Shown: one piece after another, positions 1-7,042 of the stretch
Numbering within the stretch: position 1 is the first letter of the stretch
Layout: every line of letters starts with the position of its first letter
Source: Bacteroidota bacterium
Lineage (GTDB): Bacteria > Bacteroidota > Bacteroidia > J057
Assembly: GCA_004292985.1 (NCBI GenBank)
Contig: RDXT01000871.1
Coordinates: 1-9,471, forward strand
Length of the DNA: 9,471 bases
Direction of reading: 5' to 3'
Made by a program: the position numbers and the translations under genes
The notes under the pieces: model-generated
The model's input: only the letters and a program-made list of their open reading frames with translations
Databases searched by the model: none
What the model was told of the DNA's origin: nothing

Positions 1-3000
1 CCGAATGCGAGGGTACTATTGTTGACGACCGGATTTTTACGCGTCGCGACACTGGCTACCGGGGCATTTGCCTGATTTCTGCGACCGGAGCGTATGGTTT
101 GTACCCGCTCAAAGGGCGCAGAAAGATTGATCAGGTCCCCATAGCGGTCAATCAGGTGCAGTCCGCCAGGGCCTCCTACGGAAAGTACCCAGGCAGCTTC
201 TACGACTCCGTTTCCGCTGTCCAGCAGCACCTCGTCACCTTTAACAAAATAGGATTCAGGCGAGGAAAGGGTGCTCAGGTTCACGTCCCGCAGGGTCATT
301 CCCTGGTTTTTGTAGGCCATACCCATACCTTCATATACCCAGTGCGCAGGCATGCTTGTGCTAAACAGGGTATCTTTGTACTCATTGGTTACGCTCGACA
401 CCAGCGGTACGCCCGATTCTGCATCATAATAGGTGTAGGCCGTTTTGATCCGGGTGCCATCCTGAATATTGACCACCGAATCCAGGATCGCAGCCTCAGA
501 AATCACCTTTGTGGTCGTGAGGGAGCGGAATCGTTTTTCCTGGTTGGTGACGCTGCCGAAGAGGGTGAACAGCGGGATCGGCAGGCCGTTCATCGCCAGG
601 TCCAGGTTGTAGTTCACACTAAACCCTTTTGTGATGGATTTCTGCTCGCGCGAATCCACAACAAAATCCACTTCACGGCCCATGGTCTGGAATTTCACCT
701 GTCCTTCCCGCGTCAAGGTAGGTACCTTCTCATTGTTGAGTACCCGTACGCTCGCGCGTGGCGACTCGCCATATTGATCTATTTCCCGGCGCGGAATTTC
801 TTTGTCTCTGTAATAACTGATCGATCCTGCGTAAGCGCTTTTCTCATCGTCAACAAAAGACAACTGAGACTTCGGCGCCCCATGCATCGAATTGATCCGA
901 ATAACATAGCCCTGAGAGTTGGTAGAGAGGTATTTACCCTGTTGAAGCATTTTCTTCGCAAGTCCAGGCTCCTCATAAAAATCGTCGAGTTCGGTTGCCT
1001 CTGAAACGACAGGATAATCTTTCGCCGTGTAAAACTCATGCTGGGTATAGGCGCGGTCTTGTTGTATCACTCCATCTTTGGGCAGGTTACGGATGCGCAC
1101 CTTGCTGTAAACGATGCTCGCATTATAGACGTACTCGCCGAGGGGAAGCTCGATGTAAAAAGCATCGTCAGGATAAAGCCGCCGCTCCTGCTCATACGAC
1201 ACCGGACGTTTAAGCGAGATTTCATCGCCACCCAGCAAGGGCTCATAAGAAGCTACGCCGCTGCTGATTGTTTCATTAGACTCATTAGTGGTGGTATAAT
1301 CGTACAGCGTGCCCCACTCCGAAGAAGCTTCGGAAGTCATCGCGCTCAGGTTGTTGTCCATGCGGATGCGCCAAACGCGCGAGTTACCCCCATGCTTGAA
1401 TCCATCGGGGTTGGCGAGGCGCACCCAGGACTGCTCCGGGCGCACTTTGCGGCATTTCTGGCCGATGATCATGGTCCGGTGGATACCAAGAAGAACCGTC
1501 GAAATGCTCTGGGCAAAACTCAGCAGATGAGAGAATTTTTCTTTAAGGTTATTGTCCGTCTGCATGGGTGCCGACCCGTCAAATACATATTCCGGCAGAT
1601 TCAGGCGGGCATGGTTCATGCTGGCGAAGAGCAGTTCCGAGAGGCGGAATTTTTTATTTTTCTCCTTCATAGGCACCTGTTCCACCGCAATTACCGCTAC
1701 ATTGTAGCTGCTGGAATTATCATACTTCAGAAGCTGAAAATGATCTTCTACAAAAACATATGCAGGTACGCGGTCCCAGTTTCCTTCGCTATCCACATCG
1801 AGGGAGAGATTAAAGAATAACTGATAAAAACCTGTCACTACACCACTTCCGTTGTCTCGGGTGCGTCGGTTTTCCTTGCCGATATATTTCCGCACAAACT
1901 CTTCTTCGTTGCTCACTGGCTGGTCCAGTTTTACATACACGTAGCGGTTATCCTTGATGCTCGATATGGCCTCTGTTTTTTTGAAAGAATAGAGTTCTTG
2001 CTTCAGAGAGTCCTGGGGGCTATTTTCTTTATGGCTGAAGCCCAGCAATTTAAACATTTGCCCGGCGCGTTTGTCCTGAATATAGGCATAGTCATCTGAC
2101 TCGTAGTCCACTTTGATTACTCCTCCACCAGGGGTTTTGATAGTATTCAGCAGCCATGCGCCGGCCTGTATGTCGCGCTGACGCCAGTCACTGCTTTTTT
2201 CTGCTGGTAAATAGGGATAACTGCCGCTTGCCTTTGCCTGGTTGGTATAAGGAAACTCTGAATTTGGCAGAGTGCAATCCATGTTTTCCATATACATACC
2301 CCAGCGGTCCACATCGTTGGGGTGATAAGCGGGATTGTATTCACTGTTTATCGTGCCATCGTGATCCGGATCTGCGTAGGAGAACTCATAAGGGCTAAAT
2401 CTGGCCCTGCCCGAATTTTCAGAAATCATTTCGATTCGCCGCAGGGTGAGTTTCCCTCCTGCAGTAGCTAAATCGTCACCATCAGCATACGCGAAATTAT
2501 ATATACCTGGACAGAGCGAATAATCATAATGAAAAATCACTTCTTTGAGTTTTCGGGCGGCGCTGCCATGTTCCTGCCAGTCTTTCTTCGAATACAAGGT
2601 AATTTTATCCAGCTTCAGTGTCTTGTTGTCAGCATTTGACATGTCGAGGTTAATATCCCCCTCCTCATTTACTACTCCCAGGGCATCTTTACGGGAACTG
2701 TATGTAAACACAGCAATCTGATTCCGGCTTTCCAGATAAGCGATGTACCAGTTTTCGCGCGTACCATATACATAGCTACCCTTATCGTCGCCATTTTCGC
2801 CATCTCTCGATTTAAAACCCACATTAAAGCTGGCTACAGGTTTATAGACTATTTCACCATTTTCTTCTACAGGCTTCGCCAGCGGGAAACGCCATTGATA
2901 GCTCTTTTCCTGCTTGTGGTATTTGATAGAATAATAGGTACCGTAATCGTCGTCAGAGGGACCATTCCCGGTCAGATCCGAATAATCTGGCGACAGTATG

Positions 3001-5183
3001 GCGGTAAGCAGATACGAAGCTGCGTAAGAAGGCGTTGTAACCTCATCGTAGTAGTTATCCAGGCCACGCTTATTTTCGAGGCTGTTGTCTGTCCCGGGCG
3101 TATAGACTACCTGATCACTGCCACAAGCGGGTGTCAGGCCTGCCACGCTGAATGTAACCTCTTTTTTATATGTGTTCACGGCAGGTATGCCATATACATA
3201 GCGCACACCATCGTCTTTCAGCACCGTAATTTCGGAGATGTGGTGTCCGGGCCGCCCAGTTTTCACACGCTCGATATCTGAATAGGCCAGACCCGTAGCT
3301 GCGTTATATACCGCGTTCAGACTATAACTTTTGATGGTAGTGTCAAGGCCCGCGACCTTCGCATCATAGCCATTGAGGTAGCTGAAGGGCTGGTTTCGCT
3401 TGGTTCTTGCAGACAGGGTTTTCTGCGGCTCATAGAGGGGTGCACGGCCTTTCTTGTGTGAGAGCCGGGCTTTCGCCTGATGGGTGGCGGCCGTGGTGTC
3501 GAAGGGGACAGAAACAGGGTCGTATCCGCCGATATCGTCAAAAAAAGCCTCGTCCTCCTGCCCTGTGAGTTCGCCTACCTGCTTGAAATAGGCTGGTTCG
3601 TATAGGCTTTTCTGTTGCCCGGCAGCGCCGGGGAACTGGGCTTGAAAACTATACTCGTTTGTCCAATCGTTGTTGTTTTTCCAGGGGCCGCTCTCTGTCT
3701 GGGTCGAGATGGGGGATACATTCAGGCCGATCTTGCTCAGCCCACCAGCCCCAATCTCTATCCCTGCACTTTTGGAGTCGCTCTCCTTCACATCTTTTCC
3801 ATCGTCATCTTTATTCGCCAGCGAGCGGTCAGATACATAGCCAATATCGCTGCGGTAAGGGCGGTACACACCACTTACGCCATGCCCGGAGATCGCAAAA
3901 TGGTCATTTGTTAAATAGGCCAGCGGAAGCAGCGGTGTACTCCCCTGAATAAAAGGCCTGTCGTTTTCACGGGCAAAGTCCATCAGGGCCTCATTATTGA
4001 GTTGCCCATGATGCAGGTTCATATAGCCATAAGCAGGTACGGACTCCGACTCATAGGCGAGGCGCTGGCTGGCATAATAACCGCTTAAGGAGACACTGGG
4101 ATTCACCCAGCCGGGGACTTCGATGCCGATGGTGCCACTGAAAGAGAGCGCCTGGTTTTTGAAGGGCATAGAAATACCCGGCGTAAATACAGACGCAACA
4201 AAGTTGTGCAGAGAGGCTGTGCCTCCCTGGCTGGCTGTATGGGAATGCAATATCTTATCTAACATGCCACCATCCTTGCCCTTATATCTCTCATCCGATA
4301 ATGCCCGCGTATAAGACAGACTTCCTTGAAGGGAAATCTGCTGTAATCCGCCCCTTGTATTGTATGCCCCCCCTATGCCTGAGGATATCCTGTTTGTATG
4401 ATGGATATTATCCGATGCACCGTAATACTTATTGGCAAGTTTCCGGGCTTTATTTTCGGTCTGGTTTTCCAACTTTTCGATCTTTTTCTTTCTTGTATAA
4501 GAAAAAGATGCTGAGGCATCTCCATCCAGCGAGGCACCATTCATAGAACTTAGAGACAAGCCACCCCCTATTCCAAGGCTTCCTGTAAGGCTTTCGCTGA
4601 ACTCTGCAGATAAACTAACTCCCGGATTTACGCCCAACTCTACTCCCATGCCCCGGTAGTTATTTTGTGTAACCCCAAGGCTGAGACTAAGGGATGGAGC
4701 TAATTTGATTTTCTTAATCAGTTTCTGTGCAGCCACGGTGGCATCCACTCCCGCCCACTCCATCTTCAGGCCAGCCGTCACCCCCAGCGTCACATCCGGC
4801 TTCACATGAAACTTTTTCATGATTTTATCCCCGTTAAAATCATCAGGAAGGCCCCGCACAGATCGGTTGATCTGGCCAATGTTTAGGTTCCAGCCAAGGC
4901 CTACCATCGAGGCTTCGTCTTCCATGCCGATTCCGGACTGGTAGGACAGGTTCACCGGGTAGCCTTCTACGGATAACAGAGGAATGTTGTAGGTAAAATC
5001 ACCTGAGGAAAGGTCCACCATTTCCGTAGTACCAACGGGCGTAAAGCTCTGTACTTCAGGCTGCGCAGGACCGGAAGTGAGGGCAAAAAGCCGCACGGGC
5101 ATCAGGCATTGTCCTACAAGTGCTCCCATGAGGTAAAGCACCATGATTTTTTGTAACAGGCTGTTTCGGAATAGGCGCATCAT
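1..5183 (-). CDS. Giant secreted RHS/SpvB-like surface protein, C-terminus outside window (partial)
   Basis: The frame is open from ATG at 5183 to base 1 with no stop, giving 1727 codons; the C-terminus is missing. The N-terminus looks like a signal peptide: MMRLFRNSLLQK, then a hydrophobic stretch to about residue 34 ending LFA. Residues 45-116 match the entry segment of giant Bacteroidota RHS-type proteins: SFTPVG, LSSGDFTYNIPL, then EDEASMVGLGWNLNIG. Further family-like landmarks are YVYGIPA (662-668), SPDYSDLTGNGPSDDDYG (731-748), DRWG near 961, a stretch from WLLNTIKTPGGGVIKVDYES into AYIQDKRAG (1010-1041), HWVYEGMGMAYKN (1614-1626) and RSGRRN (1698-1703). Those landmarks fall in one continuous frame, so I see no frameshift. 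Cysteines are very few (26, 687, 891, 970, 1244). The start overlaps the lipoprotein stop as ATGA; a second in-frame ATG at 5180 is equally possible, and there is no clear Shine-Dalgarno. No tandem YD repeats are seen here; an RHS core or toxin tip could lie beyond the edge. The molecular function is unknown. Confidence 0.9.
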   Translation of the reverse strand, partial: MMRLFRNSLLQKIMVLYLMGALVGQCLMPVRLFALTSGPAQPEVQSFTPVGTTEMVDLSSGDFTYNIPLLSVEGYPVNLSYQSGIGMEDEASMVGLGWNLNIGQINRSVRGLPDDFNGDKIMKKFHVKPDVTLGVTAGLKMEWAGVDATVAAQKLIKKIKLAPSLSLSLGVTQNNYRGMGVELGVNPGVSLSAEFSESLTGSLGIGGGLSLSSMNGASLDGDASASFSYTRKKKIEKLENQTENKARKLANKYYGASDNIHHTNRISSGIGGAYNTRGGLQQISLQGSLSYTRALSDERYKGKDGGMLDKILHSHTASQGGTASLHNFVASVFTPGISMPFKNQALSFSGTIGIEVPGWVNPSVSLSGYYASQRLAYESESVPAYGYMNLHHGQLNNEALMDFARENDRPFIQGSTPLLPLAYLTNDHFAISGHGVSGVYRPYRSDIGYVSDRSLANKDDDGKDVKESDSKSAGIEIGAGGLSKIGLNVSPISTQTESGPWKNNNDWTNEYSFQAQFPGAAGQQKSLYEPAYFKQVGELTGQEDEAFFDDIGGYDPVSVPFDTTAATHQAKARLSHKKGRAPLYEPQKTLSARTKRNQPFSYLNGYDAKVAGLDTTIKSYSLNAVYNAATGLAYSDIERVKTGRPGHHISEITVLKDDGVRYVYGIPAVNTYKKEVTFSVAGLTPACGSDQVVYTPGTDNSLENKRGLDNYYDEVTTPSYAASYLLTAILSPDYSDLTGNGPSDDDYGTYYSIKYHKQEKSYQWRFPLAKPVEENGEIVYKPVASFNVGFKSRDGENGDDKGSYVYGTRENWYIAYLESRNQIAVFTYSSRKDALGVVNEEGDINLDMSNADNKTLKLDKITLYSKKDWQEHGSAARKLKEVIFHYDYSLCPGIYNFAYADGDDLATAGGKLTLRRIEMISENSGRARFSPYEFSYADPDHDGTINSEYNPAYHPNDVDRWGMYMENMDCTLPNSEFPYTNQAKASGSYPYLPAEKSSDWRQRDIQAGAWLLNTIKTPGGGVIKVDYESDDYAYIQDKRAGQMFKLLGFSHKENSPQDSLKQELYSFKKTEAISSIKDNRYVYVKLDQPVSNEEEFVRKYIGKENRRTRDNGSGVVTGFYQLFFNLSLDVDSEGNWDRVPAYVFVEDHFQLLKYDNSSSYNVAVIAVEQVPMKEKNKKFRLSELLFASMNHARLNLPEYVFDGSAPMQTDNNLKEKFSHLLSFAQSISTVLLGIHRTMIIGQKCRKVRPEQSWVRLANPDGFKHGGNSRVWRIRMDNNLSAMTSEASSEWGTLYDYTTTNESNETISSGVASYEPLLGGDEISLKRPVSYEQERRLYPDDAFYIELPLGEYVYNASIVYSKVRIRNLPKDGVIQQDRAYTQHEFYTAKDYPVVSEATELDDFYEEPGLAKKMLQQGKYLSTNSQGYVIRINSMHGAPKSQLSFVDDEKSAYAGSISYYRDKEIPRREIDQYGESPRASVRVLNNEKVPTLTREGQVKFQTMGREVDFVVDSREQKSITKGFSVNYNLDLAMNGLPIPLFTLFGSVTNQEKRFRSLTTTKVISEAAILDSVVNIQDGTRIKTAYTYYDAESGVPLVSSVTNEYKDTLFSTSMPAHWVYEGMGMAYKNQGMTLRDVNLSTLSSPESYFVKGDEVLLDSGNGVVEAAWVLSVGGPGGLHLIDRYGDLINLSAPFERVQTIRSGRRNQANAPVASVATRKNPVVNNSTLAF
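306..440 (-). other. YYDAESGVPL ... HWVYEGMGMAYKN block of giant protein
   Basis: Residues about 1582-1626 contain AYTYYDAESGVPL, which resembles a single YD-like turn, followed by a Pro-Ala-His-Trp motif and VYEGMGMAYKN. This combination recurs towards the end of the large N-terminal half of giant Bacteroidota RHS-like proteins. Soon after it (75-92) comes RSGRRN, another family landmark. The frame runs on to the window edge, so the actual C-terminal domain is not seen. Confidence 0.55.
2064..2159 (-). other. TPGGG-DYESDDYAYIQDKRA block of giant protein
   Basis: Residues 1009-1040 read AWLLNTIKTPGGGVIKVDYE then SDDYAYIQDKRA. This is the strongest family signature in the window: giant Bacteroidota RHS-type proteins commonly carry an 'I-tPtGG-I-I-YE-DDYAYVQ-KRA' block here, as I recall them. 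It lies between the DRWG motif (near residue 961) and a region rich in predicted beta structure. Confidence 0.65.
2337..2372 (-). other. EF-hand-like / TSP3-like Asp loop in giant protein
   Basis: Residues 938-949 read DPDHDGTINSEY. This has Asp at loop positions 1, 3 and 5, Gly at 6 and Ile at 8, the pattern of a calcium-binding EF-hand or thrombospondin-type-3 loop. The position-12 acid is replaced by Tyr, with Glu at 11, so it is imperfect. Flanking helices are not obvious. Calcium binding is an inference only. Confidence 0.4.
2940..3215 (-). other. Conserved-looking core motifs of giant protein (YVYGIPA and SPDYSDLTGNGPSDDD)
   Basis: Residues 657-668 read LKDDGVRYVYGIPA in context, followed by KKEVTFSV. 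Residues 731-748 read SPDYSDLTGNGPSDDDYG, an Asp/Asn/Gly-rich loop that could bind a divalent cation. Both blocks recur in the order expected for giant Bacteroidota RHS-like proteins and confirm that the frame is intact here. The family link is from recall. Confidence 0.55.
4494..4796 (-). other. Gly/Ser-rich alternating beta-strand-like region in giant protein
   Basis: Residues about 130-230 show repeated short stretches of alternating small/polar and hydrophobic residues, for example LAPSLSLSLGV, MGVELGVNPGVSLSAEF and GSLGIGGGLSLSS. The pattern resembles amphipathic beta strands. It is followed by a highly charged, probably helical stretch (KKKIEKLENQTENKARKLAN, about 232-251). It could be a beta-helix/beta-solenoid or a membrane-associated strand region; the sequence alone does not decide. 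Confidence 0.45.
4836..5051 (-). other. N-terminal entry segment of the giant RHS-like protein
   Basis: Residues about 45-116 contain VDLSSGDFTYNIPLLSVEGY, then PVNLSYQSGIGMEDEASMVG and LGWNLNIGQINRSVRGLPDD. The order 'sugar-strand-like IPL, short loop, PV-LSY, acidic pair, VGLGW-L-G-I-R' is the recurrent opening of giant Bacteroidota RHS/SpvB-type proteins as I know them. It directly follows the signal peptide, so it should be the first part of the mature protein. Assignment is by motif memory, not by a profile search. Confidence 0.7.
5180..5183 (-). promoter_or_regulatory. ATGA stop/start overlap: lipoprotein to giant gene
   Basis: The giant-gene ATG (5183-5181) overlaps the lipoprotein TGA (5182-5180). 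This is a classic translational-coupling junction and fixes the relative order and co-expression of the two genes. Confidence 0.8.
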
Positions 5184-5785
5184 GGCTTTACAATCGTTAA
5201 GGTAGGCACTTGATTTATGTCGCGCGAAGGCAGGGAAATATTGACCGGTCCCAGGCCAAAATAGCGGTCTTCTATGCGCAGAACACGTGTTTCATGCGCT
5301 TGTGTGGCAGGGGGAAAAGCAAGTAAAAATTCTATTTTTGTCTGGGTGGCCATGCTCTGCTCGAAGTGATAGAGCGTACTGGCCAGCGTATCGCCGTCTC
5401 TGATCAACTGAATCTGCGGCTGAAATTCATAGGAGAAATAGGTAACCGCCTGGCTATAATCGTTTTGCGGCTCGGAAGAGAGGGTTAAGACCGGACTGAT
5501 ACTGTCTTTGGCTGAAATAGAAAGCAGGTAATATTCCGCTTCTTTATAGGAGGCCAATACGTCGGAAAGACCGGGGCCTTCCTGGGGGCGGTATTCGCGC
5601 AGCGCCAGTATTTCAGCCGGGATGTACGCTGCTGTCCAGCGGGTTGCGCCGAGGTTTTTTTGCGCGGTGAGTGTTTGCAGGTTGCGGTTATACCAGTCTG
5701 CATATTGGTCAGGATGAACCGTACCCGGCCTGCACGCTGCACAGAGCGCTGCCAGAAAGACGATATTCAGGTAGCGTATCTTCAT
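5180..5785 (-). CDS. Predicted lipoprotein of unknown function
   Basis: 201 residues. The N-terminus MKIRYLNIVFLAALCAACRP is a short lipoprotein signal with a lipid-accepting cysteine at residue 18 (C-A-A-C). Cys replaces the usual Leu/Val/Ile at position -3, and a second candidate cysteine sits at 15. Mature residues 19-201 have a WY-rich, probably helical start (about 28-45), then a mixed alpha/beta region ending in beta-like RVLRIEDRYFGLGPVNISLP near the C-terminus. No further cysteines and no catalytic motif are visible. The start ATG overlaps the OmpH-like stop by 4 bp (ATGA), with AGGGA just upstream; the stop overlaps the giant gene start in the same way. The tight link to the giant gene suggests an envelope partner for it, perhaps exposed on the outer membrane. 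I do not recognise a named family. Confidence 0.85.
   Translation of the reverse strand: MKIRYLNIVFLAALCAACRPGTVHPDQYADWYNRNLQTLTAQKNLGATRWTAAYIPAEILALREYRPQEGPGLSDVLASYKEAEYYLLSISAKDSISPVLTLSSEPQNDYSQAVTYFSYEFQPQIQLIRDGDTLASTLYHFEQSMATQTKIEFLLAFPPATQAHETRVLRIEDRYFGLGPVNISLPSRDINQVPTLTIVKP
5782..5785 (-). promoter_or_regulatory. ATGA stop/start overlap: OmpH-like to lipoprotein gene
   Basis: The lipoprotein ATG (5785-5783) overlaps the OmpH-like TGA (5784-5782), with AGGGA a few bases upstream. Coupled translation is likely. Confidence 0.8.
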
Positions 5786-6315
5786 TTTCCCTGATATTGC
5801 TGGTTGGCAAACTCGATCACACGCTCTGTTTCATCCATTGATTCCGGGGCATACATGAGCGTTCCGGAGCCATCAGCGCCCAGAATTACACCAATGCCTT
5901 TCTCTTTGCCATATTCCTGAATATACTGGTTCAGTTGGGTCCATATCTGCTGGTCATACTCCTCCGTATCGGACCGGTGGTCGCTGGCCAGTTCTTCTCT
6001 TTTGGCCTGAAATGCCTCCTGAAGTTGCGCCAGGCTATCTTTTTGCGCAGGACTAAGGCGGGTATTTGTCGTAAAACGGGCTATCTGGAGCTCATACTCC
6101 TGCAAAATGGTTTTCCGGGCCTGCTCTTTGTTCTGGAGGCGGGCTTGCAGTTCTTTTGTCATGGCAAATTCCTGAAACAGCTTTTGCGTGCGGATATAGG
6201 CTGTTTTTTGCACGGGCCTCAATAGCTGTAGGGCCAGTGCACACAATGCTGCCAGCAGTGCGGTGCCTGCGAGAATCATCAGAATCCCTGTTTTGCGCTC
6301 GTTTGTCATGCTCAT
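5782..6315 (-). CDS. OmpH/Skp-family periplasmic chaperone-like protein, membrane-anchored
   Basis: 177 residues. OmpH/Skp proteins are periplasmic holdases that keep outer-membrane and secreted clients soluble. Seen here: a charged start, one hydrophobic segment (about 10-33), the strand YIRTQKLFQEF where Skp begins with its 'V-D-KV' strand, a long charged helical arm (about 50-130), then a return strand EKGIGVILGADGSGTLMYAP and a closing DETERVIEFAN helix. Strand, coiled arm, strand and the terminal D-T--VI helix are the OmpH layout, and the length is normal. The hydrophobic segment is long and lacks a clean AXA site, so it may stay as an inner-membrane anchor instead of being cleaved; ALA near residues 27-29 is the only weak site. 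It sits 7 bp after the FN3-like gene and overlaps the lipoprotein by 4 bp. Its place in this operon argues for a dedicated client, not the housekeeping bam-linked copy. Confidence 0.87.
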   Translation of the reverse strand: MSMTNERKTGILMILAGTALLAALCALALQLLRPVQKTAYIRTQKLFQEFAMTKELQARLQNKEQARKTILQEYELQIARFTTNTRLSPAQKDSLAQLQEAFQAKREELASDHRSDTEEYDQQIWTQLNQYIQEYGKEKGIGVILGADGSGTLMYAPESMDETERVIEFANQQYQGK

Positions 6316-6323
6316 CCCCTCTT
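6309..6323 (-). promoter_or_regulatory. Shine-Dalgarno-like AGAGGGG favouring the inner start of the OmpH-like gene
   Basis: Reading the minus strand, AAAGAGGGG directly abuts the ATG at 6315 but lies 6 bases before a second in-frame ATG at 6309. Normal ribosome spacing fits the inner start, which would give a 175-residue protein starting MTNERK. Bacteroidota often do not rely on Shine-Dalgarno sites, so the outer start is kept in the gene entry. Confidence 0.4.
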
Positions 6324-7042
6324 TATGGCTGTTTGAATCTCATCATATACTGCCGCCCCTTGGCATCGCGGACCAGCATTATCAAATCTTCCGGGCGGCC
6401 CCTCATGGAGGGTAAAGCCACGATATATAGATTAGGCCCGGTTTTGCGCAGTTTCCAGCCTTTCAGTTCTGTCCCGGCGGCATCCTGTATGCGAAGCAGC
6501 GGCATTTCCTGATACACCGGATTAAATCTGAAGCGGAGTGAGTCGTCATGCAACAGATAGTAGCCCGCATCTGTTTTGTCGCTGATTTCGTAATACATCG
6601 CGGGCACTACATCGGGCGGCTGCGGACCTGCCAGGCGAAATATCCAGACTTCGCTCACCGCTACCACTCCCTGCTCATTTTGCTCAGCGATGACCCGCCA
6701 GGCATAGGTATATCCCGGCTGAAGGGTGGGTGATGACAGGGGATATGTTGCAGAAAGTCCTGTCATTTTCCGGGATTCAAAAAGTGCCGGATTTGACTGA
6801 ATAGCTGCCTGCTTTGTCTGGCCTTCTTCTATGCGCACTACGCGGATTGTGTAGGTGATACCCGGCGTACCAGCAACACTCGTTGTCCAGGCAAACATAG
6901 GGGAGGTTGTCTGAAGGGTGGCTCCATTCTGGGGAGTCAGTAGCAAAATGGGAGCATTTTTTCCCTGAAGGGCGGGCAAAAGGCCTCCTATCAGCAGGAA
7001 AATGCTGGCGATATAGCTGATATGCCGATGTGTGTTTACCAT
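6323..7042 (-). CDS. Secreted FN3/TANFOR-like protein
   Basis: 239 residues. A signal peptide covers about 1-27 (ISYIASIFLLIGGLLPALQG). Residues about 30-137 look like a fibronectin-III-type beta sandwich: PILLLTPQNGATL, FAWTTS, ITYTIRVVRIEEGQ, ALFES, PGYTYAWRVIAE and SEVWIFRL. The tyrosine/tryptophan spacing in YTYAWRV and the closing SEVW-F strand fit this fold and resemble Bacteroidota TANFOR-type proteins. Residues about 149-239 form a second beta-rich part (GYYLLHDDSLRFRFN ... YMMRFKQP). No cysteine is present. The start overlaps the barrel gene stop by 7 bp and no Shine-Dalgarno is visible; the stop is 7 bp before the OmpH-like start. A role in binding or scaffolding of envelope partners is plausible. 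Fold recognition is by eye, and the TANFOR name is tentative. Confidence 0.85.
   Translation of the reverse strand: MVNTHRHISYIASIFLLIGGLLPALQGKNAPILLLTPQNGATLQTTSPMFAWTTSVAGTPGITYTIRVVRIEEGQTKQAAIQSNPALFESRKMTGLSATYPLSSPTLQPGYTYAWRVIAEQNEQGVVAVSEVWIFRLAGPQPPDVVPAMYYEISDKTDAGYYLLHDDSLRFRFNPVYQEMPLLRIQDAAGTELKGWKLRKTGPNLYIVALPSMRGRPEDLIMLVRDAKGRQYMMRFKQP

Noticed and set aside
99..1004. Long plus-strand open frame of 301 codons
   Set aside because: It lies entirely antisense to the continuous giant-protein frame, whose family motifs are intact here; the plus-strand translation has no recognisable domain.
1038..1820. Long plus-strand open frame of 260 codons
   Set aside because: Antisense to the giant gene; the low-complexity His/Arg/Ile mixture does not look like a real protein.
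3317..3541. Minus-strand open frame of 74 codons
   Set aside because: Same strand but a different frame from the giant gene; Pro/Arg/Ser-rich and without a start context, so a shadow.
1..5183. Possibility that the giant gene is broken by a frameshift
   Set aside because: Family motifs from residue 45 to residue 1703 all fall in one frame, and spot translation at several places gave no stop.
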